DNA from: DASUBV01 sp035763085
Lineage (GTDB): Bacteria; Actinomycetota; Actinomycetes; Streptosporangiales; Streptosporangiaceae
Assembly (NCBI GenBank): GCA_035763085.1
Contig: DASUBV010000097.1
Location: 1 to 9,540, forward strand
DNA length: 9,540 nucleotides
Direction: 5' to 3'
The notes under the pieces are model-generated. The model searched no databases and was not told the DNA's origin. It saw only the letters and a list, made by a program, of their open reading frames with translations. Shown one piece after another: positions 1 to 6,100 of the stretch (its first letter is position 1; the number at the start of each line of letters is the position of its first letter). The position numbers and the translations under genes were made by a program.

Positions 1-646
1 CGGCCACCTCGGCCGAGGGCCTGATGACGGCCAGCACGTCCGGGTCCAGCCCGGCCGCCGTCATCATGGCCTCGTCCCAGGTGCCGGTGCTCACGTCATA
101 CAGCAGGGTGGACGAGGCGTTGGCGTGATCCTGGGCCAGCACCCCGGTGAGCCAGCCGAGCAGGTACCCGCCGACTGGCGGGAAGGAGGCGGCCTTACTG
201 AACACGTCGGGCTCGTGCTCGCGCAGCCACATCAGCTTGGGCGCCACGTGCGAGGCGTCGGCGTTCAGCCCGGTCGTCGCGAAGATCCGCTCGTGGCCCA
301 GCGCGCTGGCCAGCGCCGCCGCCTGGCCGGCGGCCCGGCGGTCCAGCCAGATGATCCCCGGCCGCAGCGGCTCGAGCCGGTGATCCACCGGAACCAGCCC
401 GTCCACCTGGGAGGCCAGCCCCAGGTGGGTGACCTCCGACGCCCGAACGCCGCTGCCGGCCAGCAGCTCACCGACTGCGCAGGCCAGGGCGGCGGTCCAG
501 TGCGCCGGGTCCTGCTCGGCCCAGCCGCTGCGGGGATGGGCCATCGTGCAGCCGTGCCCGGCCGAGCCGACCGTCTGCCCGTCCGGGTCGAGCAGCACGG
601 CCTTGACGCTCTGGGACCCGACATCCGCCCCGATCAGGTACCCCAT
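1..646 (-). CDS. FGGY-family carbohydrate kinase, N-terminal part (cut by window edge)
   Basis: The reading frame is open from an ATG at 646 down to the left edge, giving 215 residues of a family usually near 500. Seen: an N-terminal phosphate-binding segment IGADVGSQSVKA with Asp8, a QVDG motif (80-83), the W-x-D-x-R motif IIWLDRR (W100, D102, R104), and NASSTLLYDV (176-185), all typical of the first FGGY domain. The pattern is most like xylulokinases. The catalytic Asp and the second domain lie beyond the edge. Known of the family: ATP-dependent phosphorylation of sugars or polyols in the cytosol; the substrate cannot be read from this half. An AGGAGG lies about 12 bases before the ATG, and an in-frame GTG at 667 is a less likely start. 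It is co-directional with the permease gene but separated by 317 bases and a strong hairpin, so it may be a separate unit. Whether it belongs to the microcompartment pathway is unknown. Confidence 0.86.
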   Translation of the reverse strand, partial: MGYLIGADVGSQSVKAVLLDPDGQTVGSAGHGCTMAHPRSGWAEQDPAHWTAALACAVGELLAGSGVRASEVTHLGLASQVDGLVPVDHRLEPLRPGIIWLDRRAAGQAAALASALGHERIFATTGLNADASHVAPKLMWLREHEPDVFSKAASFPPVGGYLLGWLTGVLAQDHANASSTLLYDVSTGTWDEAMMTAAGLDPDVLAVIRPSAEVA

Positions 647-696
647 CCCCGCGGCTGCCCTCCTCACCAGTTCCGTCCGTGTCGTCCCGCCGGCTA

Positions 697-833
697 CCGC
701 CAGCCAACGACGCCGTCAGTCATCGGGCCGGCCACCGCCAGCCGCCTACGTCGCCCGCCGGCCGCCGACAACTGCCGACCCCGCCTGCCGACCCGGCAAG
801 CCGCCGCCAGCCGCCGACCACCAGCCGCCAGCC
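697..833. repeat. Four dispersed copies of CCGCCAGCC
   Basis: The 9-mer CCGCCAGCC occurs at 697-705, 735-743, 804-812 and 825-833, with start-to-start spacings of 38, 69 and 21 bases, within a region rich in CCGAC and GCCGCC. The spacing is irregular, so this is not a CRISPR or a simple tandem array. It may be low-complexity expansion, or protein-binding sites upstream of the kinase gene, which starts at 646 on the minus strand. Confidence 0.4.
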
Positions 834-889
834 GACCGGACCCGGCCCGCGGAGCCGGGCGGCCGCCTGCCGACGGGCCGCTCTCAGTC

Positions 890-925
890 GCGGCGGGCAG
901 GCCCGGTGCCGGACCTGCCCGCCGC
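890..925 (-). terminator. Strong GC-rich hairpin downstream of the permease gene, probable terminator
   Basis: A perfect 12-bp inverted repeat is seen: arms 890-901 (GCGGCGGGCAGG) and 914-925 (CCTGCCCGCCGC) around a 12-base loop that is itself CCGG-TG-CCGG. It begins 38 bases beyond the permease stop codon (964-966) in the direction of transcription. No U-tract follows, which is common for actinobacterial intrinsic terminators. It would limit read-through into the FGGY kinase gene. It could instead stabilise the 3' end of the permease mRNA. Confidence 0.55.
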
Positions 926-963
926 CTGCCGTGCCTGAGCTCCTACAGGCCGCGCTGAAGCGC

Positions 964-2517
964 CTACAGGCCCTCGTTGATCAGCCGTCCCGCGGACTCG
1001 TACTTCTCCCGGTTGCGGTACTTCAGGTAGAAGGCCGCGCCGATGCCGATCGCGATGACCAGCAGGTCGATCGGCCCCAGCCAGTTCGCGTACTTGTACC
1101 CGGCCCCGAGGAACTCGATGTTCTTGAACAGCAGGTAGATCACGTACACCTGGGCGAAGAACGAGATGGCCGGGGCCAGCCGGGTCTTCCACCAGTGCAC
1201 CTCATCGGGGTGCTGGCGCTCGAAGTACAGCAGGATCGACAGCGAGACCAGCGCCTGCACGGCCAGGATCACGATCACGCCCATGACCGCCATCAGCCCG
1301 TACAGCTGCAGGTAGGCCTGCGAGTTGGGGTCGTTGGAGCCGACGAAGACCGCGAAGCCGCCGACGATCAGCGCGGCGATGACCGACTGGGTGATCGAGG
1401 CGACGTGCGGGCTCTTCCACCGGTGGTGCGTCCGGCCGAGCGGGCGCGGCAGCAGGCCCTCGCGGCCCAGTGAGTAGAAGTACCGCGAGGTCGTGTTGTG
1501 GAAGGCCATGCCGCACGCGAACGAGCCGGTGATGATCAGGTAGCTCAGCACCGAGCCGACCCAGTGCCCGGCGATTGCGTTGGCCGGGCCGATGTAGTAG
1601 TCGGCGGAGTTGGTCTGCGCCTGCTTGATCGCCGCGCCCACCGTCGCGTACCCGGAGAACGGCGCCCAGCTGGTCAGTGCGTAGAACACGCCGAGCCCGA
1701 TCACCGAGATGTACAGGGCGCGGGGCACGATCCGCTTGGGGTCCTTGGACTCCTCGCCGTAGTTCGGCGCGCTCTCGAAGCCGACCCACGACCAGAAGGC
1801 GAAGAACAAGCCGATGCCGACGGCTCCGGCGGCCAGGCCATGTGAGGCCGGGAAGCCCTTGAACGCGTTGATCGGGTTGATGGCCCCGAACGGCACATGC
1901 CCGTGGGCGAACATCGTGATATCGAAGATGATCAGGAACACGACCTCGGAGACCAGCCCGACGCCCAGCACGATGCTGGACAGGTGCACGTCGAAGAAGG
2001 TCAGGATCGAGATGATCAGCACCATGGCCAGGGCGAGCCAGGGCCAGGCGATCTTGACGCCGAACTCGGCCAGCTTGATGTTGACGAAGTAGGCGAACCC
2101 GCCGCACAGCGCGGCCTCGAACACCGAGTAGGCCAGCACCGCGCCGAACCCGGTGCCCATCCCGACCTCGCGGCCCAGGCCGTGGCTGATGTAGGAGTAA
2201 AAACCGCCGGCTGTCGTCTTCTTGCGCGCCATCGTGGTGTAGCCGACCGAGAAGATCACCAGCACGACCGCCGCGAACATGAACCCGGCCGGGGTGCCGA
2301 GGCCATTGCCGAATCCGACCGAGATCGGCGTGTTGAACAGCATCGCCGAGATCGGGGCGGCGCCGGTCACCGTCAGGAAGAGCACTCCCCACAGGCCGAT
2401 CGCGTTCTTTTTCAGCTTGTGGACGTCCTCCCGCTGGGAGACGTCCAGGCTCTCGGCCAGTCCGGTAACCGGGCCGGCGGGGGCGTCGCCCCCTGCTTGC
2501 TCTCTGGTTTCCGACAT
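964..2517 (-). CDS. APC-superfamily amino acid/amine permease
   Basis: A 517-residue polytopic membrane protein, a normal length for the APC superfamily. A hydrophilic N-terminus of about 45 residues precedes the first membrane segment with GVLFLTVTGAAPISAML, the characteristic broken helix of this fold. About 12 or more hydrophobic segments follow. Near residues 238-262 lies WSWVGFESAPNYGEESKDPKR, matching the family's GFE...EE.KDPKR signature after the sixth helix. The start is placed at the ATG at 2517 because AAGGAGG lies 9 bases upstream; the frame also extends to an ATG at 2646 but that extra stretch is not membrane-like and has no such site. Known: APC transporters import amino acids and amines with protons or by exchange. 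Its divergent placement next to the microcompartment operon suggests it brings in the amine or amino-alcohol substrate (inference). Confidence 0.9.
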   Translation of the reverse strand: MSETREQAGGDAPAGPVTGLAESLDVSQREDVHKLKKNAIGLWGVLFLTVTGAAPISAMLFNTPISVGFGNGLGTPAGFMFAAVVLVIFSVGYTTMARKKTTAGGFYSYISHGLGREVGMGTGFGAVLAYSVFEAALCGGFAYFVNIKLAEFGVKIAWPWLALAMVLIISILTFFDVHLSSIVLGVGLVSEVVFLIIFDITMFAHGHVPFGAINPINAFKGFPASHGLAAGAVGIGLFFAFWSWVGFESAPNYGEESKDPKRIVPRALYISVIGLGVFYALTSWAPFSGYATVGAAIKQAQTNSADYYIGPANAIAGHWVGSVLSYLIITGSFACGMAFHNTTSRYFYSLGREGLLPRPLGRTHHRWKSPHVASITQSVIAALIVGGFAVFVGSNDPNSQAYLQLYGLMAVMGVIVILAVQALVSLSILLYFERQHPDEVHWWKTRLAPAISFFAQVYVIYLLFKNIEFLGAGYKYANWLGPIDLLVIAIGIGAAFYLKYRNREKYESAGRLINEGL

Positions 2518-2600
2518 GCAGACCAGCCTCCTTATCGGGCCGGGCCTTGCACCGTGCTCCGCTGAGCCCGGCGCGACGGGGGTGGTGGACTGTGCCGGAT

Positions 2601-2638
2601 CACCGCATGCCCTCCGGGACCGGAGGGATAGTGCGGTG
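2601..2638 (-). promoter_or_regulatory. Composite 15-bp hairpin in the presumed permease leader
   Basis: Seen on the + strand: CACCGCA (2601-2607), then CCCTCCGG (2610-2617), a GA spacer, CCGGAGGG (2620-2627), then TGCGGTG (2632-2638). Both arm pairs are perfect, separated by a 2/4-base internal loop. It lies 84-121 bases upstream of the permease ATG, so in the permease mRNA it would be a stable leader hairpin. It could be an attenuator, a ligand-binding RNA or an mRNA stabiliser; no known riboswitch was recognised. Confidence 0.45.
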
Positions 2639-2668
2639 GCGGGCACGAAGATTGCCGGAAGCCGTAGA

Positions 2669-2684
2669 GCCGGACACGTCCGGC
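2669..2684. promoter_or_regulatory. Inverted repeat GCCGGAC-AC-GTCCGGC
   Basis: A perfect 7-bp dyad with a 2-base centre. The short spacer fits a dimeric protein-binding site, but it could also be part of leader RNA structure together with the larger hairpin at 2601-2638. A weaker neighbour dyad TGCCAG-CTT-CTGGCA lies at 2748-2762. Confidence 0.3.
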
Positions 2685-2707
2685 ACAGGGGCGGCGCGCC
2701 GCATTTC

Positions 2708-2718
2708 TGGTCGGACCA
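2708..2718. promoter_or_regulatory. Candidate GntR/FadR-type operator, perfect palindrome
   Basis: TGGTCGGACCA is a perfect palindrome around a central base and fits the TNGTNNNACNA pattern known for FadR-subfamily GntR regulators such as LldR. It is 191 bases upstream of the permease start. Related sites are centred at 2925 and 2946. Known: microcompartment loci of this family often carry a GntR regulator; none is encoded in this window, so the cognate protein is inferred. Confidence 0.5.
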
Positions 2719-2843
2719 TGACGAGTGTCACGGCGCCCTCCTCGGAATGCCAGCTTCTGGCAAGTTCCTCATGGACGGCAGACGCCGAGGTAGCCGCAGG
2801 CAATGTCCGGCCCTCGACACCCTCCCGTCGCTCGGCGGACCCT

Positions 2844-2885
2844 GACCGTAACATACCGATTTACCTGCTACAAGACTTTACGGTC
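2844..2885. promoter_or_regulatory. Spaced 8-bp inverted repeat GACCGTAA / TTACGGTC
   Basis: GACCGTAA (2844-2851) and its exact reverse complement TTACGGTC (2878-2885) are separated by 26 bases, a centre-to-centre distance of 34 bp. The arms flank AT-rich sequence at the likely permease promoter (a TATGTT-like -10 occurs on the minus strand at about 2851-2856). Two distant half-sites suggest a bound multimer or a looped complex. Just beyond, CTAAATTTAG (2898-2907) is a perfect palindrome, and GCTAAA/TTTAGC (2887-2892/2903-2908) a further dyad. Confidence 0.4.
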
Positions 2886-2910
2886 GGCTAAAACTACCTA
2901 AATTTAGCTC

Positions 2911-2939
2911 TTGACTATTAGGTCAGACCGATAGACGAT
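2911..2939 (+). promoter_or_regulatory. Possible promoter of the microcompartment operon
   Basis: TTGACT (2911-2916) matches the -35 consensus at five of six positions and is followed 17 bases later by GACGAT (2934-2939), a weak -10. Initiation would fall near 2946, leaving a leader of about 70 bases before the ATG at 3019. The candidate operator at 2920-2930 sits inside the spacer and the next at the predicted start point, as expected for repression. The weak -10 keeps confidence modest. Confidence 0.4.
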
Positions 2940-2951
2940 TTGGTCTGAAAA
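2920..2951. promoter_or_regulatory. Two candidate GntR-type operators, 21 bp apart
   Basis: AGGTCAGACCG (centre 2925) holds the palindromic core GGTC-A-GACC, and TGGTCTGAAAA (centre 2946) holds an intact left half and a degenerate right half. Both resemble the perfect site TGGTCGGACCA at 2708-2718. The centres are 21 bp apart, about two helical turns, so two dimers would bind the same DNA face. Read differently, TCAGACC (2923-2929) and GGTCTGA (2942-2948) form one 7-bp inverted repeat. Confidence 0.5.
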
Positions 2952-3018
2952 CCGGTCACGCGAAGGTTGATCCTGATCGGCTGCGAGGCGCCACGGCGGC
3001 GCGGGCGAGGACAGGTTC

Positions 3019-4320
3019 ATGCACGACTACGGCGTCTTCACCGCGGGTTCCAAGGCCGAGGTCCTGGAGCAGTCCCGCGAGTTCTGGAATCCCGGCAAGA
3101 CCGACTTCTGGGCCGAGTCCGGAGTCGACCTGGTCATCGACCGCCGGGAGAGCTACTTCATCTGGGACATGTCCGGCAGCCGGCTGATCGATGTGCACCT
3201 CAACGGCGGCACCTACAATCTCGGCCACCGCAACCCCGAGCTGGTCGAGGCCATCACCACCGGGATGCGCTCGTTCGACATCGGCAACCACCACTTCCCC
3301 TCCAGCGCCCGCGCGGCGCTGGCCGAGGCGCTGATCTCCTCGGCCCCGGCCGGCCTGGCCAAGGTCGTCTACGGCAGCGGCGGCGGCGAGGCCATCGACA
3401 TCGCGCTGAAGACGGCCCGGCACGCGACCGGCCGCCGGAAGATCGTTTCCATCATCCGCGCCTACCACGGCCACACCGGGCTGGCCGTGGCCGCCGGCGA
3501 CGACCGGTTCTCCCGGCTGTTCCTGGCCGACCGGCCCGATGAGTTCACGCAGGTCCCGTTCAACGACCTGGCCGCGATGGAGGCGGCGCTGGCGGCCGGC
3601 GACGTCGCCGCGGTGATCATGGAGACCATCCCGGCCACCTACGGCTTCCCGCTGCCCGCGCCGGGCTACCTGGAGGCGGTCAAGGCCGCGTGCGAGCGGC
3701 ACGGCACCTTGTACATCGCCGACGAGGTGCAGACCGGCCTGATGCGCACCGGCGAGCTGTGGGCCATCACCAAGCACGGCATCGAGCCGGACATCCTGGT
3801 CACCGGCAAGGGGCTGTCGGGCGGCATGTACCCGATCGCCGCTGTGCTGGTCAGCGAGCAGTGCGGGGAGTGGCTCACCGAGGACGGCTTCGCGCACATG
3901 TCCACCTTCGGCGGCGCCGAGCTGGGCTGCGTCGCGGCGCTGAAGACCCTGGAGATCTGCACCCGCCCGGAGACCCGGTCGATGGTGCACTACATCGCCG
4001 ACCTGATGGGCCGCGGGCTGCGCGCCATCCAGGCCCGCTACCCCGGCTGGTTCACCGGCATCCGGCAGAACGGCGTGGTGATGGGCCTGGAGTTCGATCA
4101 CCCCGAGGGAGCCAAGTACGTCATGCGCCACCTGTACGAGGCGGGGGTGTGGGCCATCTTCTCGACGCTCGACCCGCGCGTCCTGCAGTACAAGCCGGGC
4201 CTGCTGATGACCCCCGAATTGTGCGAGGAACTGCTGGAGCGCACCGAGGCCGGCATCGGCCGCGCGCACGCCGAGGTCCGCAGGGCCCCGGCCCGCAAGA
4301 CGGCCGGAGGCCGGCCATGA
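3019..4320 (+). CDS. Class III PLP-dependent aminotransferase / possible phospho-lyase, first gene of the microcompartment operon
   Basis: A 433-residue fold-type I PLP enzyme of usual class III length. Seen: LGHRNPELVEAI near the N-terminus, the cofactor phosphate-binding GSGGGEA (119-125), YHGHT (149-153) that stacks on the PLP ring, the ADEVQTG motif with Asp235 that contacts the pyridine nitrogen, and the Schiff-base lysine Lys264 in TGKGLSGG. The ATG at 3019 has GAGGA 7 bases upstream. Known: class III members are transaminases, but some, such as ethanolamine-phosphate and phosphohydroxylysine enzymes, are phospho-lyases. In aminoacetone-type microcompartments the PLP enzyme has been proposed to act on the phosphorylated amino alcohol made by the APH-type kinase. 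That fits the kinase at the end of this operon, but sequence alone cannot separate the two activities. No N- or C-terminal encapsulation helix is evident; the tail is short and basic. The stop overlaps the ATG of the next ORF. Confidence 0.92.
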   Translation: MHDYGVFTAGSKAEVLEQSREFWNPGKTDFWAESGVDLVIDRRESYFIWDMSGSRLIDVHLNGGTYNLGHRNPELVEAITTGMRSFDIGNHHFPSSARAALAEALISSAPAGLAKVVYGSGGGEAIDIALKTARHATGRRKIVSIIRAYHGHTGLAVAAGDDRFSRLFLADRPDEFTQVPFNDLAAMEAALAAGDVAAVIMETIPATYGFPLPAPGYLEAVKAACERHGTLYIADEVQTGLMRTGELWAITKHGIEPDILVTGKGLSGGMYPIAAVLVSEQCGEWLTEDGFAHMSTFGGAELGCVAALKTLEICTRPETRSMVHYIADLMGRGLRAIQARYPGWFTGIRQNGVVMGLEFDHPEGAKYVMRHLYEAGVWAIFSTLDPRVLQYKPGLLMTPELCEELLERTEAGIGRAHAEVRRAPARKTAGGRP

Positions 4321-4466
4321 GCGAGCCGGCGGGGCGCGGCGCCGCCCGGGCTGAGCAGCACACCGCGAGCCGGCCGGGCGCGGCGCCGCCGCGACTGAGG
4401 AGCCTGCGACGAGCGAGGGCGGCGCGCCCCCAGCGCCCCGGCATGTCGCCGGAGGCACAGTCGTGA
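4317..4466 (+). CDS. Possible 49-residue Arg-rich peptide, translationally coupled at both ends
   Basis: Not recognised. It starts at an ATG overlapping the upstream stop as ATGA, with GGAGG six bases before it, and its TGA overlaps the aldehyde dehydrogenase GTG as GTGA. This is the same four-base coupling used at other junctions of the operon. The peptide has 10 Arg and 3 acidic residues, with a central basic stretch RLRSLRRARAA (26-36) that could be helical. Third codon positions are almost all G or C, like the neighbours, though the whole stretch is GC-rich. Against a real protein: it lies over a 44-bp tandem duplication whose period is not a multiple of three, so the two copies read differently, and the composition is low in complexity. 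It may instead be a leader ORF that carries ribosomes to the dehydrogenase start. Treat as a candidate. Confidence 0.42.
   Translation: MSEPAGRGAARAEQHTASRPGAAPPRLRSLRRARAARPQRPGMSPEAQS
4321..4408. repeat. 44-bp imperfect tandem duplication between aminotransferase and aldehyde dehydrogenase genes
   Basis: Bases 4321-4346 and 4365-4390 match at 25 of 26 positions (single difference at 4331/4375), and similarity continues for about 13 more bases with four differences. The unit is therefore 44 bp, two copies head to tail. Each copy contains the palindrome GCGGCGCCGC, so each can form a tight hairpin or the two can pair with each other. The duplication fills most of the 142-base gap that would exist if the 49-residue ORF is not real. 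Confidence 0.75.
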
Positions 4467-6097
4467 CCGCGCAGGCAGACGCGCGAACCGCCGGCCTGGT
4501 CAACACCGGTCCGGGTACGGTGAGCGCGACACACCGGGCGAAGCAGATGCTGGCCCGGGCGCACTGGGCAGCGGGCGCGTTCGCGACCTACGACCGCGCC
4601 GCGGTGCTGCGCGTCGCCGAGGCCGCCGCCACCGCCGCGCACGGCCAGGCGCGCAAGTACGCCGAGTGGGCCGTGGCCGAGACCGGGTTCGGCGTGGCCG
4701 AGCACAAGCTGCTCAAGAACGAGGCCTGCTCGCTGGGCGTCTGGGAGCGCTACCGGGATGAGGACTTCGTCAGCCCGCGGATCGACCCGGCCGCCAAGAT
4801 CGTCGCGCTGCCCCGGCCCGCCGGCGTGGTGCTCGCGCTGACCCCCTCCACCAACCCCGTGTGCAGCGTCTTCTTCAAGGTCATCATCGCCCTGCTGACC
4901 CGCAACGCCATCGTCGTCAGCCCGCACCCGATGGCCGCCGCCTGCTGCACCGACGCGGCCCGGCTGCTGGCCGCCGCCGCGGTCGAGGCCGGCGCGCCGG
5001 ACGGGGTCATCCAGGTCGTCGAGCACCCCACGGTGCCGCTGATCGAGACGCTGATGGCCGACCCGGTCACCGGCGTCATCGTGGCCACCGGCGGCACCGC
5101 CGTGGTCCGCGCCGCGCACCGGTCCGGCAACCCGGCGCTGGGCGTCGGCCCCGGCAACGTGCCGGTCCTGGTCGACGCCACCGCGGACGTGCCCGCGGCC
5201 GCCCGCCGGATTGCCGACAGCAAGGCGTTCGACAACTCGGTGCTGTGCACCAATGAGTCGGTGCTGATCGCCGAGGACGCCATCGCCGACCAGCTCACCC
5301 GCGAGCTGCAGCGCCAGCGCGCCGCCGTGCTGGACCCGGCCGGCACCGCCCGGGTACGCGACTACCTGTTCCCCGACGGGCGGCTCAGCGCCGAGGCGGT
5401 CGGCAAGGACGCGGCCTGGATCGCCGAGCGGGCCGGCGTCCGGGTGCCGCCGCGGACCCGGCTGCTAGTCGCGCCGATCGACCTGGTCGTCCCCGAGGAA
5501 CTGCTGGTCCGCGAGAAGCTGTCCCCCGTCCTGGGCCTGGTGCGGACGCCGACCGCCGAGCGCGGCATCGAGGCCGCGCGGGCGGTTGTCCGGATCGGCG
5601 GCCCGGGGCACTCCGCGGCTATCCACAGCCAGGACGCCGCCACCATCCTGGGCTTCGGCAGCCGGGTGCCGGTGCTGCGGATCTCGGTCAACGTGGGCAA
5701 CAGCACGGGCAGCTCCGGCCTGGAGACGAACCTGGCCCCGTCGATGACCCTGGGCACCGGCTTTGCCGGCCGCAGCTCCATCGGCGAGAACCTGGAGCCC
5801 CGGCACCTGGTCAACTGGGCCAGGATCGCCTACAACGCCGACGCCGCCGTCCCCTTCGGCGAGTTCAGCGGGCTGAGCACTGATCAGGCTCCGGACGGGC
5901 CCGTTCCGGCTTACCCCGATGCCTCCAACCTGCCGCAGGCCTCCGGGTTTTCCAGAACGGGGCCTCCGGTGCCGGCCCCGCCCGGACCTGCTGATCCGGC
6001 CCCCGGCCAGGGCAGCATGGCGGGGGTGCCGGACGCGGTACGCGAGCAGCTCCGGGCGCTGATCATCGAAGAGCTGCGCGAGCTGGTGGGCGGGTAG
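4463..6097 (+). CDS. CoA-acylating aldehyde dehydrogenase (PduP/EutE type) with C-terminal encapsulation peptide
   Basis: A 544-residue enzyme: an ALDH core of about 470 residues plus a tail of about 70. Seen: the cofactor-domain segment LTPSTNPVCSVFFK, GVGPGNVPVLVD (227-238), and the catalytic cysteine Cys262 in FDNSVLCTNE, the pattern of PduP/EutE acylating enzymes, followed by TGSSGLETNLAPSMTLGTG in the C-terminal half. Known: these convert an aldehyde, NAD+ and CoA to acyl-CoA, usually inside microcompartments. From about residue 473 the chain becomes Pro/Gly/Ala-rich and ends in an amphipathic helix (522-544, core VREQLRALIIEELRELVGG), the architecture of encapsulation peptides that bind shell proteins. 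The start is GTG at 4463 with GGAGG seven bases upstream, overlapping the stop of the preceding small ORF. The natural aldehyde is probably propionaldehyde or a relative (inference). It is the likely core cargo of this compartment. Confidence 0.93.
   Translation: MTAQADARTAGLVNTGPGTVSATHRAKQMLARAHWAAGAFATYDRAAVLRVAEAAATAAHGQARKYAEWAVAETGFGVAEHKLLKNEACSLGVWERYRDEDFVSPRIDPAAKIVALPRPAGVVLALTPSTNPVCSVFFKVIIALLTRNAIVVSPHPMAAACCTDAARLLAAAAVEAGAPDGVIQVVEHPTVPLIETLMADPVTGVIVATGGTAVVRAAHRSGNPALGVGPGNVPVLVDATADVPAAARRIADSKAFDNSVLCTNESVLIAEDAIADQLTRELQRQRAAVLDPAGTARVRDYLFPDGRLSAEAVGKDAAWIAERAGVRVPPRTRLLVAPIDLVVPEELLVREKLSPVLGLVRTPTAERGIEAARAVVRIGGPGHSAAIHSQDAATILGFGSRVPVLRISVNVGNSTGSSGLETNLAPSMTLGTGFAGRSSIGENLEPRHLVNWARIAYNADAAVPFGEFSGLSTDQAPDGPVPAYPDASNLPQASGFSRTGPPVPAPPGPADPAPGQGSMAGVPDAVREQLRALIIEELRELVGG
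6026..6094 (+). other. C-terminal encapsulation-peptide segment of the aldehyde dehydrogenase
   Basis: Codes for residues 522-544. Leu, Ile and Val recur every three to four residues and alternate with Arg and Glu, giving an amphipathic helix after a roughly 45-residue Pro/Gly linker. Compare ELRALVREVLRDIL at residues 26-39 of the protein encoded at 6700-7401: the pattern (Q/E)LRAL(I/V) then a charged, hydrophobic repeat is nearly the same. Confidence 0.75.
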
Positions 6098-6100
6098 GCC

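Larger units (their letters stand above)
647..963. other. 317-base non-coding stretch between permease and FGGY kinase genes
   Basis: No convincing gene is seen. The stretch is very GC-rich and dominated by CCG/GCC-type low-complexity sequence that keeps several frames open by chance. It holds a strong hairpin just downstream of the permease stop and four scattered copies of a 9-base motif, both listed separately. A promoter for the kinase should lie here if the hairpin ends permease transcription, but no clear -35/-10 pair stands out. Confidence 0.6.
2518..3018. promoter_or_regulatory. 501-base divergent control region between permease and microcompartment operon
   Basis: No gene is supported here. 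The part nearest the operon (about 2844-2960) is markedly richer in A and T than its surroundings and is crowded with inverted repeats. The part nearest the permease (2518-2840) is GC-rich with several strong hairpins and would be a long 5' leader if the permease promoter lies in the AT-rich part. Three sites resemble operators of FadR-type GntR regulators. The pieces are listed separately. The layout suggests that both transcription units share one regulator. Confidence 0.65.

Noticed and set aside
697..833. CCGCCAGCC copies as a CRISPR array
   Set aside because: The repeats are only 9 bases, irregularly spaced, and the spacers are themselves low-complexity; no cas gene is nearby.
679..1473. 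264-codon plus-strand frame over the gap and permease C-terminal part
   Set aside because: The translation is repetitive Pro/Arg/Gln/Asp sequence, runs opposite clear membrane segments of the permease, and has no convincing ribosome site.
1202..2392. 396-codon minus-strand frame within the permease gene
   Set aside because: This is an out-of-phase reading of the same strand as the permease. It is Arg-rich with no membrane segments, while the permease frame gives a complete APC protein.
2518..2646. N-terminal extension of the permease to an ATG at 2646
   Set aside because: The extra 43 residues are Arg/Ala/Pro-rich and unlike the family, whereas ATG 2517 has an ideal AAGGAGG at 9 bases.
2600..2854. 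84-codon minus-strand frame in the divergent region, possible leader peptide
   Set aside because: There is no ribosome binding site before its ATG, it has no recognisable motif, and its bases coincide with hairpins better explained as control sequence.
2956..4506. 516-codon open frame on the minus strand
   Set aside because: It lies entirely opposite the class III PLP enzyme, whose motifs are unmistakable. The translation is low-complexity Ala/Gly/Arg/His-rich with no recognisable domain. Long antisense frames are expected in very high-GC DNA.
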